19,382 nt of DNA from an uncultured Solobacterium sp. (GTDB lineage Bacteria; Bacillota_I; Bacilli_A; Erysipelotrichales; Erysipelotrichaceae): the NCBI GenBank assembly GCA_900543035.1, contig UQPV01000047.1:1-19382 (forward strand), given 5' to 3'. A program made the translations under genes and the position numbers. The notes below the pieces were generated by a model. It was not told where the DNA came from. It did not search any database and saw only the letters and a list, made by a program, of their open reading frames with translations. This document shows positions 8,134 through 15,652 of this stretch, in pieces (position 1 is the first letter of the stretch; every line of letters starts with the position of its first letter).

Positions 8134-8697
8134 ATGAGAAGAAAAGATGATGAAAAAGAACAGCGGATCAGGAAATCGGTCATCACGCTGACCTTAAAAG
8201 AAGGCTTTAACGGGACATCCATCGCCAAGATCGCCAAGATGGCCGGCGTGTCTCCTGCCACGGTGTATATTTACTATGAAAACAAGGAAGACATGCTGCA
8301 GGACATCTATCTGCGCTATTCAGAGGAGGTCTTTGACTATCTGCTTTCCGGCATCCGCTGCGATATGGATCCCGCGCAGCTGATCGAAACGCTGATCCGC
8401 CGCTACTACAGCTACATGACCCATCATCCCGAGGCATTTTGCTTTGTCGAGCAGTTCTCGGCCTGTCCTTCCATGGCAAGCAAATGCAGCTGTGAACGGG
8501 GCATGCAGTCGATCTTCCGCTGGATCGAGAAAAAAAACAGCCGTCCGCTTCACCGCAGATACAGCGATGAGAGCGTCAGCGCCATCTTGTTCTATCCGAT
8601 CAAGGCGCTCGCAGCTGATTCCAGAAGCAGTGAGCGCGAGAAGGAACGCGTGCTGGAAGAGCTGATCGAGATGATCCAGAAAGCGATCTTGACATAA
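8134..8697 (+). CDS. TetR/AcrR-family transcriptional regulator
   Basis: 187 residues, normal for the family. The N-terminal helix-turn-helix (about residues 10-56) reads VITLTLKEGFNGTSIAKIAKMAGVS… followed by ATVYIYYENKEDML, the standard TetR signature. The rest is helical and should hold the ligand pocket and dimer interface. It contains three clustered cysteines (…FSACPSMASKCSCERG), which are unusual enough to suggest metal or redox sensing, though that is inference. The start ATG 8134 has GAGGTG seven bases upstream. A perfect palindrome covers its own promoter, so it is probably autoregulated. The lon gene follows on the same strand 85 bases later, making lon a candidate target through cotranscription. 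Confidence 0.9.
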   Translation: MRRKDDEKEQRIRKSVITLTLKEGFNGTSIAKIAKMAGVSPATVYIYYENKEDMLQDIYLRYSEEVFDYLLSGIRCDMDPAQLIETLIRRYYSYMTHHPEAFCFVEQFSACPSMASKCSCERGMQSIFRWIEKKNSRPLHRRYSDESVSAILFYPIKALAADSRSSEREKERVLEELIEMIQKAILT

Positions 8698-8704
8698 GAT
8701 GAAA

Positions 8705-8746
8705 ACGGGAATGCGCTTCAGCGAAGAGCTGCGTGCGTATTCCCGT
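8705..8746 (+). other. Strong hairpin between tetR and lon
   Basis: ACGGGAATGCGC (8705-8716) pairs with GCGTATTCCCGT (8735-8746, one G-U pair). An inner CAGC-GAAGA-GCTG stem lies at 8719-8731. No T-run follows, so it is not a standard intrinsic terminator. It may reduce read-through, or protect or process the mRNA between the two genes. Confidence 0.55.
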
Positions 8747-8782
8747 CATGAGATGAGCATTTATCGATGAGGAGGGATTACC

Positions 8783-11200
8783 ATGGAAACTGTACCTTAT
8801 ATGGAAAAAGGAATCATCATTCCGGTGCACAATGTCGTACTGCTGCCGGGCGTGTCCACGATGATCTATTATTCGCAGGCATCCGTACAGCTGCAGGAAG
8901 CGCTCAAGCAAGAGGATGCAAAATTCGTCGTCCTGCCGCTGAAGCGGGATGTGGCGATCGGGGATATCAACGCAGAAGACTTTCACCGCTATGGCGTCGT
9001 CTTCACTTCAGGCAGGCTGTCTTCCAATGACAAGGGGACCTATCTCTCCGCGCGGCTGATGAACCGCGTGCGCGTAGAAAGCACCCGTCAGGAAAACGGA
9101 CAGTGGATCGCGGAATACATCAGCGATCCGGAACAGATGGATCTGGATGAAAAAGGAATGGAACAGATCCTCACCTATATCCGGCAGACCGTCAGCGAGA
9201 TCGCAGGTCATTTCAAGAACGGGCAGATGTACATGAAGCTGCTGGATGAGATCCATGATCTGAATACGGTCATCGCTTATCTGAGCCAGTTCCTCTCCCT
9301 GTCCGCACAGGAAAAATACGAACTGCTCGAAATGGATTCGATGAAAAAGCGCGGGCTGTCCTTCATGGATGCCCTGTTGAAGCAGAAAGACCGCTTTGAG
9401 CTGAATCTGGAGCTGAATGAGAAGATCGCCAGCCGCAATACGCAGGCATATCGCAATCATATGCTGCGTGAGCAGATGAAGGCCATCCAGGAAGAACTGG
9501 ATGATGCGCCGGATGACGATGAGGAGGAAGAAGAGGATCTGCGCAGCCGCATCGAGAACGCGCATCTGCCGGAAGAAGTGAAGAAGGCCGCTTTGAAAGA
9601 GGCAGATCGTCTGGAGACGATGGGACAGGGCAACGCGGAAGAGAACATCATCCGCAATTATCTCGATTTCCTGCTCTCCCTGCCTTGGGAAAGCGCAGAG
9701 AATGAGGAGATCGATCTGAAGAAAGCGGAAGAGATCCTCAATGCGCAGCATTATGGCCTGGATAAGGTCAAGGAGCGGATCCTTCAGCATCTGGCCGTCA
9801 TGAAGCTCAAGCAGGGCAAAAAAGGATCGATCCTGCTGCTGGTCGGCCCGCCGGGAACCGGAAAGACGAGCCTGGGCAGAAGCATCGCTGAAGCGCTCGG
9901 ACGAGAATATGTGCGGCTGAGCCTGGGCGGCATCCATGATGAGGCGGAGATCCGCGGTCATCGCCGGACGTATATCGGCGCCATGCCAGGCAGCATCCTC
10001 AAAAGCATGCAGAAGGCAGGCACCCGCAATCCGGTCATGGTGCTGGATGAAGTAGACAAGCTGCAGCAGGGCGGATACAACGGCGATCCAGCCAGCGCGC
10101 TGCTCGAGGTGCTCGATCCGGAACAGAACAACACCTTTACCGATCATTACCTGGATCTGCCTTATGACCTGTCGGATGTGTTCTTCATCGCGACTGCCAA
10201 TTCCACGGATACCATCCCTGGACCGTTGTTGGACCGCATGGAGGTCATCTCGGTCTCCGGGTATACGGAAGAAGAGAAATTTCAGATCGCTGAGCGCCAT
10301 CTGATCACACAGGTGCTGGAGGATCATGGCATCGGCGCAGATGAGATCCGTTTCCAGGATCAGACCATCCTGGAGATCATCCGCAATTACACCAGGGAGG
10401 CTGGTGTGCGCGGGCTGAAGAAACAGCTGTCCGGCGTGACCCGCGCGCTGGCGCAGAAGATCGTCACGCATGAGCTGACGCTTCCGCATACCGTGATGCC
10501 TGCTGACCTGAAGGATATGCTCGGTCAGCCGCTTGCCCGTCACGATCAGGCGCAGGAGGACAATCCGGCCGGCGTCGTCACCGGGCTGGCTTGGACACCG
10601 GTCGGCGGAGAGATCCTTTTTATCGAAGCAGCAGCCATGCCAGGCAGCGGCAAGCTCACCCTCACCGGCAAGCTCGGCGATGTGATGAAGGAATCCGCCA
10701 TGATCTCTCTGAGCCTGCTCAAGGCGCGGATGCCGCTGAACACCGCATTCTTCAAGGAACATGACATCCACATCCATGTCCCCAGCGGCGCAGTGCCCAA
10801 GGATGGCCCTTCTGCCGGCGTGACCTTGTTCACGGCCCTGGCTTCGCTGATCACCGGCATCAAGGCAGACGCCAAGCTGGCCATGACCGGAGAGATCACG
10901 CTGCGCGGGGCAGTGCTGCCGATCGGCGGGCTGAAGGAGAAGCTGCTTGCGGCCAGAGCAGCCGGCATACAGAAGGTGCTGATCCCACATGACAATGAAG
11001 GCGACCTGGACGATCTGCCGGCCGAGCTGAAGCAGGATCTGCAGATCATTCCGGTCAAGACCGTGGACGAGGTCATCACCCATGCCTTAGGCATCTCGAT
11101 GACCCAGCTCCAGTGCACATGCAAGGAAAGCAAGCCGAAGACCAAGCAGGTGCCGCTGTTGGAGCGAAACCGCGATTCTCAGCATATGCCGATCATGTAA
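8783..11200 (+). CDS. lon: ATP-dependent Lon protease
   Basis: 805 residues, full family length. An N-terminal substrate-recognition domain (about 8-200) leads through a helical and acidic linker (EELDDAPDDDEEEEEDL) to the AAA+ module. Walker A is GPPGTGKTS (355-363) and Walker B is MVLDEVDK with D422/E423. The C-terminal protease domain has the Ser-Lys dyad: S677 in PKDGPSAG and K720 in GGLKEK, with the same 43-residue spacing as in E. coli Lon. All catalytic positions are intact. Lon degrades misfolded and selected regulatory proteins in the cytoplasm. ATG 8783 follows GGAGGG by six bases. Being downstream of a TetR gene with its own operator is not the usual lon setting; a clpX neighbour is common elsewhere. 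The tail after about residue 775 is polar and probably disordered. Confidence 0.97.
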   Translation: METVPYMEKGIIIPVHNVVLLPGVSTMIYYSQASVQLQEALKQEDAKFVVLPLKRDVAIGDINAEDFHRYGVVFTSGRLSSNDKGTYLSARLMNRVRVESTRQENGQWIAEYISDPEQMDLDEKGMEQILTYIRQTVSEIAGHFKNGQMYMKLLDEIHDLNTVIAYLSQFLSLSAQEKYELLEMDSMKKRGLSFMDALLKQKDRFELNLELNEKIASRNTQAYRNHMLREQMKAIQEELDDAPDDDEEEEEDLRSRIENAHLPEEVKKAALKEADRLETMGQGNAEENIIRNYLDFLLSLPWESAENEEIDLKKAEEILNAQHYGLDKVKERILQHLAVMKLKQGKKGSILLLVGPPGTGKTSLGRSIAEALGREYVRLSLGGIHDEAEIRGHRRTYIGAMPGSILKSMQKAGTRNPVMVLDEVDKLQQGGYNGDPASALLEVLDPEQNNTFTDHYLDLPYDLSDVFFIATANSTDTIPGPLLDRMEVISVSGYTEEEKFQIAERHLITQVLEDHGIGADEIRFQDQTILEIIRNYTREAGVRGLKKQLSGVTRALAQKIVTHELTLPHTVMPADLKDMLGQPLARHDQAQEDNPAGVVTGLAWTPVGGEILFIEAAAMPGSGKLTLTGKLGDVMKESAMISLSLLKARMPLNTAFFKEHDIHIHVPSGAVPKDGPSAGVTLFTALASLITGIKADAKLAMTGEITLRGAVLPIGGLKEKLLAARAAGIQKVLIPHDNEGDLDDLPAELKQDLQIIPVKTVDEVITHALGISMTQLQCTCKESKPKTKQVPLLERNRDSQHMPIM

Positions 11201-11211
11201 GTACAAAACAT

Positions 11212-11259
11212 AAAATGAACCTCGCGGTTTGGATGCCCAAATGACGGAGGTTCATTTTT
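11212..11259 (+). terminator. Intrinsic terminator after lon, possibly bidirectional
   Basis: AAAATGAACCTC (11212-11223) pairs with GAGGTTCATTTT (11247-11258), and a second stem TTTGG/CCAAA sits inside the loop. The right arm continues into T's, and the left arm supplies A's that would be T's for the opposing hydrolase transcript. It may therefore serve both convergent units. Confidence 0.85.
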
Positions 11260-11327
11260 ATGTTGATGAAATTTACGCAGTTTCTGATGATCTTTTCGGT
11301 TGGATGGATGATTAGAAACGGTGAGTG

Positions 11328-12080
11328 CTAGCTGTTGAGATAGGCGGTGATGATGCTGGCAGAATGTTCAGCGTTTGACAGGACAGCCGGATGTCCGCCT
11401 GTGTCAAACAGATGTATCGTGCCATTTGGGATGAGCCGGGTCATTGCGGTGTATTCCTCTGCCATATCCTTGCGGCACATCTCATCCGCTAAGCTCCCCA
11501 TCAGAAGAACAGGGACGCTTAATGTTTCTAATGGCTGACAGAACAATGGGATATGGCCGATGGCACATGCTGTCAGCGCCTGCGTGTTCAGGTCTACGAC
11601 GGTTTCCCAGTCCTCGCCTTGGCACCATGCATAGAATTGCCTTGCCTGTGCGTCATGCTTGGCAGATTCTCTTTCCTTCCGCAGATCTTCCGCAAAGCGG
11701 TCATGTAATGTCCTGCCGTCAAAACTGTCGGCAACCACCTTGCCGATCAGATCGGGACGTTTCAATGCGGTATTGATCGCGACCCAAGCTCCGCCGCTCG
11801 TTCCTAGGAGATTGACTTTCTCCAGGTTTAAATGCTCGATGAGCGCGATGACTTGTTCAGCCTGTGCTGCCCAGAGATCTTCTGGAAAGGATGAAACTCT
11901 GTCGGATCGTCCATTTCCCAAAAAATCGATCAAGATCACGCGGAAGTTCTCTTGATACAAAGGCAGCAGGAACGTAAACATCCTGGATGAAGCCGTGTCG
12001 CCATGCAGCATGATCAGCGGTCTTCCGGCCCCGATCTCCTGATAGAATATCTGTTTTGATCGAAAATGAAAATACGCCAT
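11328..12080 (-). CDS. Alpha/beta-fold hydrolase
   Basis: 250 residues, the usual size of a single-domain alpha/beta hydrolase. Landmarks are the oxyanion-hole region PLIMLHGDTASSRMF (about 21-35), DFLGNGRSDR (52-61), the nucleophile elbow GTSGG with S95, a probable acid D199 in GSLADE, and H230 in DTGGHPA. The triad is complete, so it is likely an active cytoplasmic serine hydrolase, esterase or lactonase-like. The substrate cannot be read from the sequence. ATG 12080 has AGGAGG upstream. The gene stands alone on its strand, with the lon terminator downstream and a structured leader containing a 7-codon ORF upstream. Confidence 0.88.
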   Translation of the reverse strand: MAYFHFRSKQIFYQEIGAGRPLIMLHGDTASSRMFTFLLPLYQENFRVILIDFLGNGRSDRVSSFPEDLWAAQAEQVIALIEHLNLEKVNLLGTSGGAWVAINTALKRPDLIGKVVADSFDGRTLHDRFAEDLRKERESAKHDAQARQFYAWCQGEDWETVVDLNTQALTACAIGHIPLFCQPLETLSVPVLLMGSLADEMCRKDMAEEYTAMTRLIPNGTIHLFDTGGHPAVLSNAEHSASIITAYLNS

Positions 12081-12117
12081 GTTTTTGCCTCCTGATCCGT
12101 TCTGTTTTGATGATGGT

Positions 12118-12151
12118 CAGCAAGGCGTGATCACAACGATGCACCTTGCTG
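12118..12151 (-). promoter_or_regulatory. Leader hairpin upstream of the hydrolase gene
   Basis: On the minus strand CAGCAAGG and CCTTGCTG (12144-12151 and 12118-12125) form a perfect 8-bp stem with an 18-base loop. It starts directly after the stop codon of the 7-codon ORF and ends 26 bases before the SD region of the hydrolase. A ribosome paused on the small ORF would collide with this stem. Confidence 0.45.
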
Positions 12152-12175
12152 CTATTTTGTACTGAAGATGCCCAT
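12152..12175 (-). CDS. 7-codon leader ORF (MGIFSTK)
   Basis: ATG at 12175 follows an excellent Shine-Dalgarno (AAGGAGG, 8-base spacing) and runs MGIFSTK-stop. The TAG touches the foot of the hairpin at 12151. Such an SD in front of seven codons, upstream of a real gene, suggests a leader peptide controlling the hydrolase, but the codons show no run of one amino acid that would identify a signal. It could instead be a decayed gene start. Confidence 0.35.
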   Translation of the reverse strand: MGIFSTK

Positions 12176-12201
12176 AGCGCTTTCCTCCTTCTCCTATCTT
12201 T

Positions 12202-12207
12202 ATTGTA
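12202..12207 (-). promoter_or_regulatory. Candidate -10 element for the hydrolase leader transcript
   Basis: TACAAT on the minus strand, 14 bases before the SD of the leader ORF. The expected -35 position has only a poor match (TGTCTT), so an activator or a weak promoter would be needed. Confidence 0.35.
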
Positions 12208-12403
12208 TCGCATAGGGAGCAGGAAAGACAGCCCGTTCTTTGTCATTCGTGCAAAGCGTGATCTGAACCTGCAAAACGTCTGTCTTGAGGCATCCTCCAT
12301 GTGCCTGTATGGTCCGCTATGGGATCGATCTGGATCATTAGTTCATATTAAAGGGAAATGAATATGCCGCAGGATCAACTTTCTTCTTTTTTTACTGCCG
12401 TGG

Positions 12404-12432
12404 TTTTCAAATCCGGTCTAAACAGGTACAAT
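12404..12432 (+). promoter_or_regulatory. Promoter of the two-gene unit (unknown protein plus GNAT)
   Basis: TTTTCA (12404-12409), a 17-bp spacer and TACAAT (12427-12432). Transcription would begin about 12439, 15 bases before the ATG at 12454. This rules against the longer reading frame that starts at 12358. Between the divergent candidate promoters (about 12210-12400) I see no gene. Confidence 0.55.
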
Positions 12433-12453
12433 AGGAGAGATGGGGGAAAAGAG

Positions 12454-13002
12454 ATGAACAGGGTAATGGATACCGATGAATTGAAGAAACGATGGAATGA
12501 GATGGATGAGGAGGCGCGTATCCGCATGATCTGCATGCTGTATCAGCGCAGCGCGGATGCCGGAAGGATGATCGACGCTGAGCTGCTGGGCAGCGCTTAT
12601 CCGCGAAGATTGTTTGAACGAGCGCGAAAGCAGCTGCATCAGTGCTTTTTTCCAGAGGATGAGATCCGCGGATTCTCGCTGAATCACGCCAAGGAGATCG
12701 TCACAGCGTTTCAGGAACAGTGCGATGATCCTGGACTGATCGCAGAGCTGAAGCTGTGCTTTGCGCAGTATGCCGTGCAGCTGGACCATCAGGCCGGCGA
12801 GTTTTATGAGCGGTATTATGCGGTCACGGCCAGGATGTATGAAGAAGCCGCTTCTGCCGCTGCGCAGGATCGGACGCTCTTTCAGCGGCTGCGCCCGCAG
12901 CTGGAACAGGTGATGAGCGACAGTCAGACCATGGGATGGGGGCTGGGTGAGTTCATCCAGGAAGCCTACCGATCCATGCTGAAACAGATAGAAGAGAGGT
13001 GA
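12454..13002 (+). CDS. Unrecognised helical cytoplasmic protein
   Basis: 182 residues with no signal peptide and no membrane segment. It is rich in Glu, Gln, Arg and Ala and is predicted by eye to be almost wholly alpha-helical, with an N-terminal charged helix (DELKKRWNEMDEEARIRM). I cannot assign a family or function. ATG 12454 follows GGGGGAAAAGAG, and a promoter ends 22 bases upstream; the in-frame extension to 12358 would include that promoter, so it is rejected. The stop codon lies just upstream of the GNAT start, with its ribosome binding site inside this gene's last codons, so the two are cotranscribed and probably translationally coupled. A regulator or partner role for the acetyltransferase is possible but unsupported. 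Confidence 0.7.
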   Translation: MNRVMDTDELKKRWNEMDEEARIRMICMLYQRSADAGRMIDAELLGSAYPRRLFERARKQLHQCFFPEDEIRGFSLNHAKEIVTAFQEQCDDPGLIAELKLCFAQYAVQLDHQAGEFYERYYAVTARMYEEAASAAAQDRTLFQRLRPQLEQVMSDSQTMGWGLGEFIQEAYRSMLKQIEER

Positions 13003-13007
13003 ATGAC

Positions 13008-13550
13008 ATGGAAAAGATGAAGCCGGGCGAGTTTGAGCAGATCTTCGATCTGATGGAGCTCAGCTTTCCGAAAAGCGAATACCGCGATCATGACCAGCAG
13101 GAACAGCTGCTTGCGGATCCGCATTATCAGATCTATACATTGACGGATGCCCTCAGCGGCTTCGTCAAGGCGTTCATGGCGGTCTGGACATTCGATGAGC
13201 TGGTCTATCTCGAGCATTTTGCGGTCAATCCGCGTTTTCGCAACCATGGATTGGGCGCGGTGATGCTGCAGGAGCTGCTGGCTTCTACGCCGAAGCGGAT
13301 CTGCCTGGAGGTGGAGCTGCCGCAGACGCCGCTCTCTTCGCGCCGCGTCGCCTTTTATACGCGCAATCACTTTGTGCTCAATCCATATCCGTATATCCAG
13401 CCTTCGCTGGGAAAAGGCAGAGCGCCGCAACCGCTGCGCATCATGACCTCGGAGCAGGCGGTGAGCGAGGAAGAGTTTGCGCAGATCAGGGCGCTGCTGT
13501 ACCGCCATGTCTATCGGGTCGATCCGGAAGGGTCGGGAATATCAATATGA
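13008..13550 (+). CDS. GNAT-family N-acetyltransferase
   Basis: 180 residues. The acetyl-CoA binding motif A is visible as LEHFAVNPRFRNHGLGAVML (about 68-87), with the R-x-x-G-x-G pattern at R78, G81 and G83. It is followed by the beta-strand/loop LEVELP and RRVAFYTRNHFV, the usual Y/F-containing motif B. These enzymes move an acetyl group from acetyl-CoA to an amine; the acceptor is unknown here. ATG 13008 is preferred over GTG 12999 because GAGAGGTG lies seven bases upstream of it. It overlaps or touches the preceding gene and is followed by an intrinsic terminator at 13584-13611. Confidence 0.85.
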   Translation: MEKMKPGEFEQIFDLMELSFPKSEYRDHDQQEQLLADPHYQIYTLTDALSGFVKAFMAVWTFDELVYLEHFAVNPRFRNHGLGAVMLQELLASTPKRICLEVELPQTPLSSRRVAFYTRNHFVLNPYPYIQPSLGKGRAPQPLRIMTSEQAVSEEEFAQIRALLYRHVYRVDPEGSGISI

Positions 13551-13578
13551 AAAAAAGGCAGACGTTCGATCTGCCTGA
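13550..13578 (-). terminator. Intrinsic terminator of the thiamine operon
   Basis: Read on the minus strand, AGGCAGA (13570-13576) pairs with TCTGCCT (13556-13562) and is followed by a run of T's (the A-run 13550-13556 on the + strand). It lies just after the cytX stop and overlaps the end of the GNAT gene. Confidence 0.8.
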
Positions 13579-13583
13579 AGTGA

Positions 13584-13611
13584 GGAAGCCTTTATCGTGC
13601 TTCCTTTTTTT
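13584..13611 (+). terminator. Intrinsic terminator of the GNAT unit, overlapping the cytX end
   Basis: GGAAGC (13584-13589) and GCTTCC (13599-13604) are followed by seven T's (13605-13611). Its right arm and T-run also encode the last residues of CytX (KKEAR) on the other strand. Confidence 0.8.
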
Positions 13612-14776
13612 GGATATGTGTTTGGATCTGCTGGACGGCCAGGGTGATGAGCATGACGATCACCATGTCCGGCAGCGTGCTGCCAAGGGGAAGGTCGGCC
13701 TGCATCAGGAGGCGGTAAAGAAGAAAGCCGGCCAGCCAGATCAGCAGGTTGGTGAAGCAGAAGGCAGACTCGCTGCGATCGTGACGCATGATCAGCACAT
13801 CCGCGATCTGGATGGCGATCATCGGCGCGAAGACAGAGCCGATCAGATACAGAAAATCGGTGATGTCATCCATCGGAAATAAGATGGATGCAAGGATGCT
13901 GATGAGCGTGACCGCGATGCCGACGGTCTTCTCCTTCAGCGAAGGGAAGATGGAGACCGCGGACACGCCGGCGGAATAGGCGTCGAGGAAAGTCGTCGTC
14001 ACCGTGGAGAACACGATGATGAGCAGTCCGGCAACGCCCAGTCCGGCCTGGACCATGATGGCTGCGATATCGCTTTCCTGCGTGAGCAGGGCAGCGCCCA
14101 GGCCGATGATGTACATCCAGCAGCTGGCGGCGCCATAGACGATGACGCTGACGGCCGATGCGGCAATCGGCCGTTCGGCCTCCCGGGTATAATCGGCGAT
14201 GACGGGCAGCCATGACAATGGCATGGCGACAGAAAGCTCTACCGCCGCGCCGAAGCTCATGGCTTCGGCAGCCTGCGTAAGTCCCGCGTGGTCGATGAAG
14301 ATCACCTTGCTGAGGATGATGGTCAGGATCAGCAGCAGCGTCATGGCCAGTGCGTTGACCTTGCCCAGGTTGCTGACGCCCAGCGCGATCCATGCGATGA
14401 TCAGCGCGCCGATCACGATGCACCAGATCCACATGCCGCCGTGAAAGCAGGATCCTGCCGCCAGGGCGCCGTCATAGATCATGATGGCGGTCCAACCGGC
14501 CAGCTGCAGCACATTCAGGATCGAAAAGAGCATAGCGCCCTTTTTTCCAAAGCTCATCCGGGCAGCCTCCATCGAACTGCGGCGTTGTCTTGCACCGATG
14601 ATGCCGGCGAGGAACATCAGCACACAGCCGATGAGATGACCGATGAGGATGGCCGCCATCCCTGCGCCAAAGCCCAAAGGCGCCAGATATGTGCCCGTGA
14701 GGATCTCCGCGATGGAGATGCCGGCCCCAAACCAGATCATGCCGTTTTCAAACAGCGATGTTCGTCTTCCTTCCAT
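13592..14776 (-). CDS. cytX: NCS1-family permease, CytX-type hydroxymethylpyrimidine transporter
   Basis: 394 residues with about 12 membrane spans, beginning MEGRRTSLFENGMIWFGAGIS. This matches the NCS1 nucleobase/cytosine permease layout (WFGAGIS-AE first helix, Pro-containing PLSWLPVIADYTR around the sixth). Members placed in thiamine operons under TPP riboswitches are known as CytX and are inferred to import hydroxymethylpyrimidine. Its position after thiD and the upstream riboswitch support that here. ATG 14776 shares one base with the thiD stop (TGATG), and GGAGGAGG lies just upstream inside thiD, so translation is coupled. A longer in-frame reading to 15004 runs through thiD and is not real. 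Confidence 0.88.
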   Translation of the reverse strand: MEGRRTSLFENGMIWFGAGISIAEILTGTYLAPLGFGAGMAAILIGHLIGCVLMFLAGIIGARQRRSSMEAARMSFGKKGAMLFSILNVLQLAGWTAIMIYDGALAAGSCFHGGMWIWCIVIGALIIAWIALGVSNLGKVNALAMTLLLILTIILSKVIFIDHAGLTQAAEAMSFGAAVELSVAMPLSWLPVIADYTREAERPIAASAVSVIVYGAASCWMYIIGLGAALLTQESDIAAIMVQAGLGVAGLLIIVFSTVTTTFLDAYSAGVSAVSIFPSLKEKTVGIAVTLISILASILFPMDDITDFLYLIGSVFAPMIAIQIADVLIMRHDRSESAFCFTNLLIWLAGFLLYRLLMQADLPLGSTLPDMVIVMLITLAVQQIQTHIQKKEAR

Positions 14777-15579
14777 CAGGCCTCCTCCATGAAGCGGCTG
14801 TGGATATCGAAGGCATGATCCATCGGTCCGCTGCCTTTGCCCAGATCGAGCATGGCATTCAGCGCGCCGCTGATGTAATCCTTGGCCCGCTGTATCGCTT
14901 CTTCCAACGCAAAGCCCTTGGCCAAGTTGGCCGCGATGGCGCTGGAGAGCGTGCATCCGGTGCCGTGCGTATTGGGGTTGTCGATGCGCTTCCCATAAAA
15001 CCACTGCCCGTGATCAGCCGTCTGCAGATAATCATTGGCATCATTGATCTGATGCCCGCCCTTGATCAGGACATTGCATGAATACCGCTGCTGGATATGC
15101 TTCGCTGCCTTGACCATGTCTTCCTCATGGCGGATCTGCATCTCGCTGAGGATCTGCGCTTCGGGAATGTTGGGCGTGATGAGCATGGCCAGCGGAAGCA
15201 GCTTCTCCTTCAGCGTGGCGATGGCTTCTTCGTTGATGAGCCGTGCGCCGCTGGTGGCCGCCATGACCGGATCGACCACGATGCGCTCAGCCCTATGCCG
15301 CTTCAGGCTGTCTGCGATCGTTTCGATCAGCGCTCCGGAAGAGACCATGCCGATCTTGACGGCATCCGGGCGGATATCCGTGAACACGCAGTCCAGCTGC
15401 TCGTTCAGAAATTGAGGTGATACCTCCATGATATCGATGACGCCGCAAGTATTCTGCGCGGTCAGGGCGGTGACTGCGCTCATGGCAAATACGCCGTTTG
15501 CGCACATCGTCTTGATGTCTGCCTGAATACCGGCGCCTCCGCTGGAATCACTTCCAGCGATCGTCAATGCTGTTTTCAT
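14776..15579 (-). CDS. thiD: Hydroxymethylpyrimidine/phosphomethylpyrimidine kinase
   Basis: 267 residues, standard length. The ribokinase-fold signature is clear: GSDSSGGAG (9-17), DPVM (103-106), and the anion hole HGTGC (205-209) with conserved C209. It phosphorylates HMP twice to HMP-PP, the pyrimidine half of thiamine phosphate, in the cytoplasm. ATG 15579 has AAGGGAG upstream. It sits between the HAD gene (73-base gap) and the putative HMP importer cytX (one-base overlap), which fits uptake followed by phosphorylation of scavenged HMP. The variant GSDSSGG instead of GSDSGGG is a mild substitution. Confidence 0.95.
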   Translation of the reverse strand: MKTALTIAGSDSSGGAGIQADIKTMCANGVFAMSAVTALTAQNTCGVIDIMEVSPQFLNEQLDCVFTDIRPDAVKIGMVSSGALIETIADSLKRHRAERIVVDPVMAATSGARLINEEAIATLKEKLLPLAMLITPNIPEAQILSEMQIRHEEDMVKAAKHIQQRYSCNVLIKGGHQINDANDYLQTADHGQWFYGKRIDNPNTHGTGCTLSSAIAANLAKGFALEEAIQRAKDYISGALNAMLDLGKGSGPMDHAFDIHSRFMEEA

Positions 15580-15652
15580 GACTTGTTCTCCCTTCTGACA
15601 ACATTTCGTTTTCTATGGCGAAAGAAAGTGGTGCCCCCGATCTTCCGCATGT

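Noticed and set aside
9505..9545. Acidic run in Lon as an unusual insertion
   Set aside because: An acidic linker at this point, before the LPEEV segment, is common in bacterial Lon proteins.
9008..11083. 691-codon open frame on the minus strand opposite lon
   Set aside because: It is a shadow of the lon codon pattern: no SD, no recognisable domain, and His/Gln/Leu-rich composition typical of antisense frames, while lon is complete with all catalytic residues.
12358..12453. 32-codon N-terminal extension of the unknown helical protein
   Set aside because: It would include the -35/-10 promoter and the SD of the ATG at 12454 as coding sequence.
14777..15004. N-terminal extension of CytX through thiD
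   Set aside because: The extra residues are an antiphase reading of thiD with low-complexity composition. The ATG at 14776 has its own GGAGGAGG and starts the first membrane helix region.
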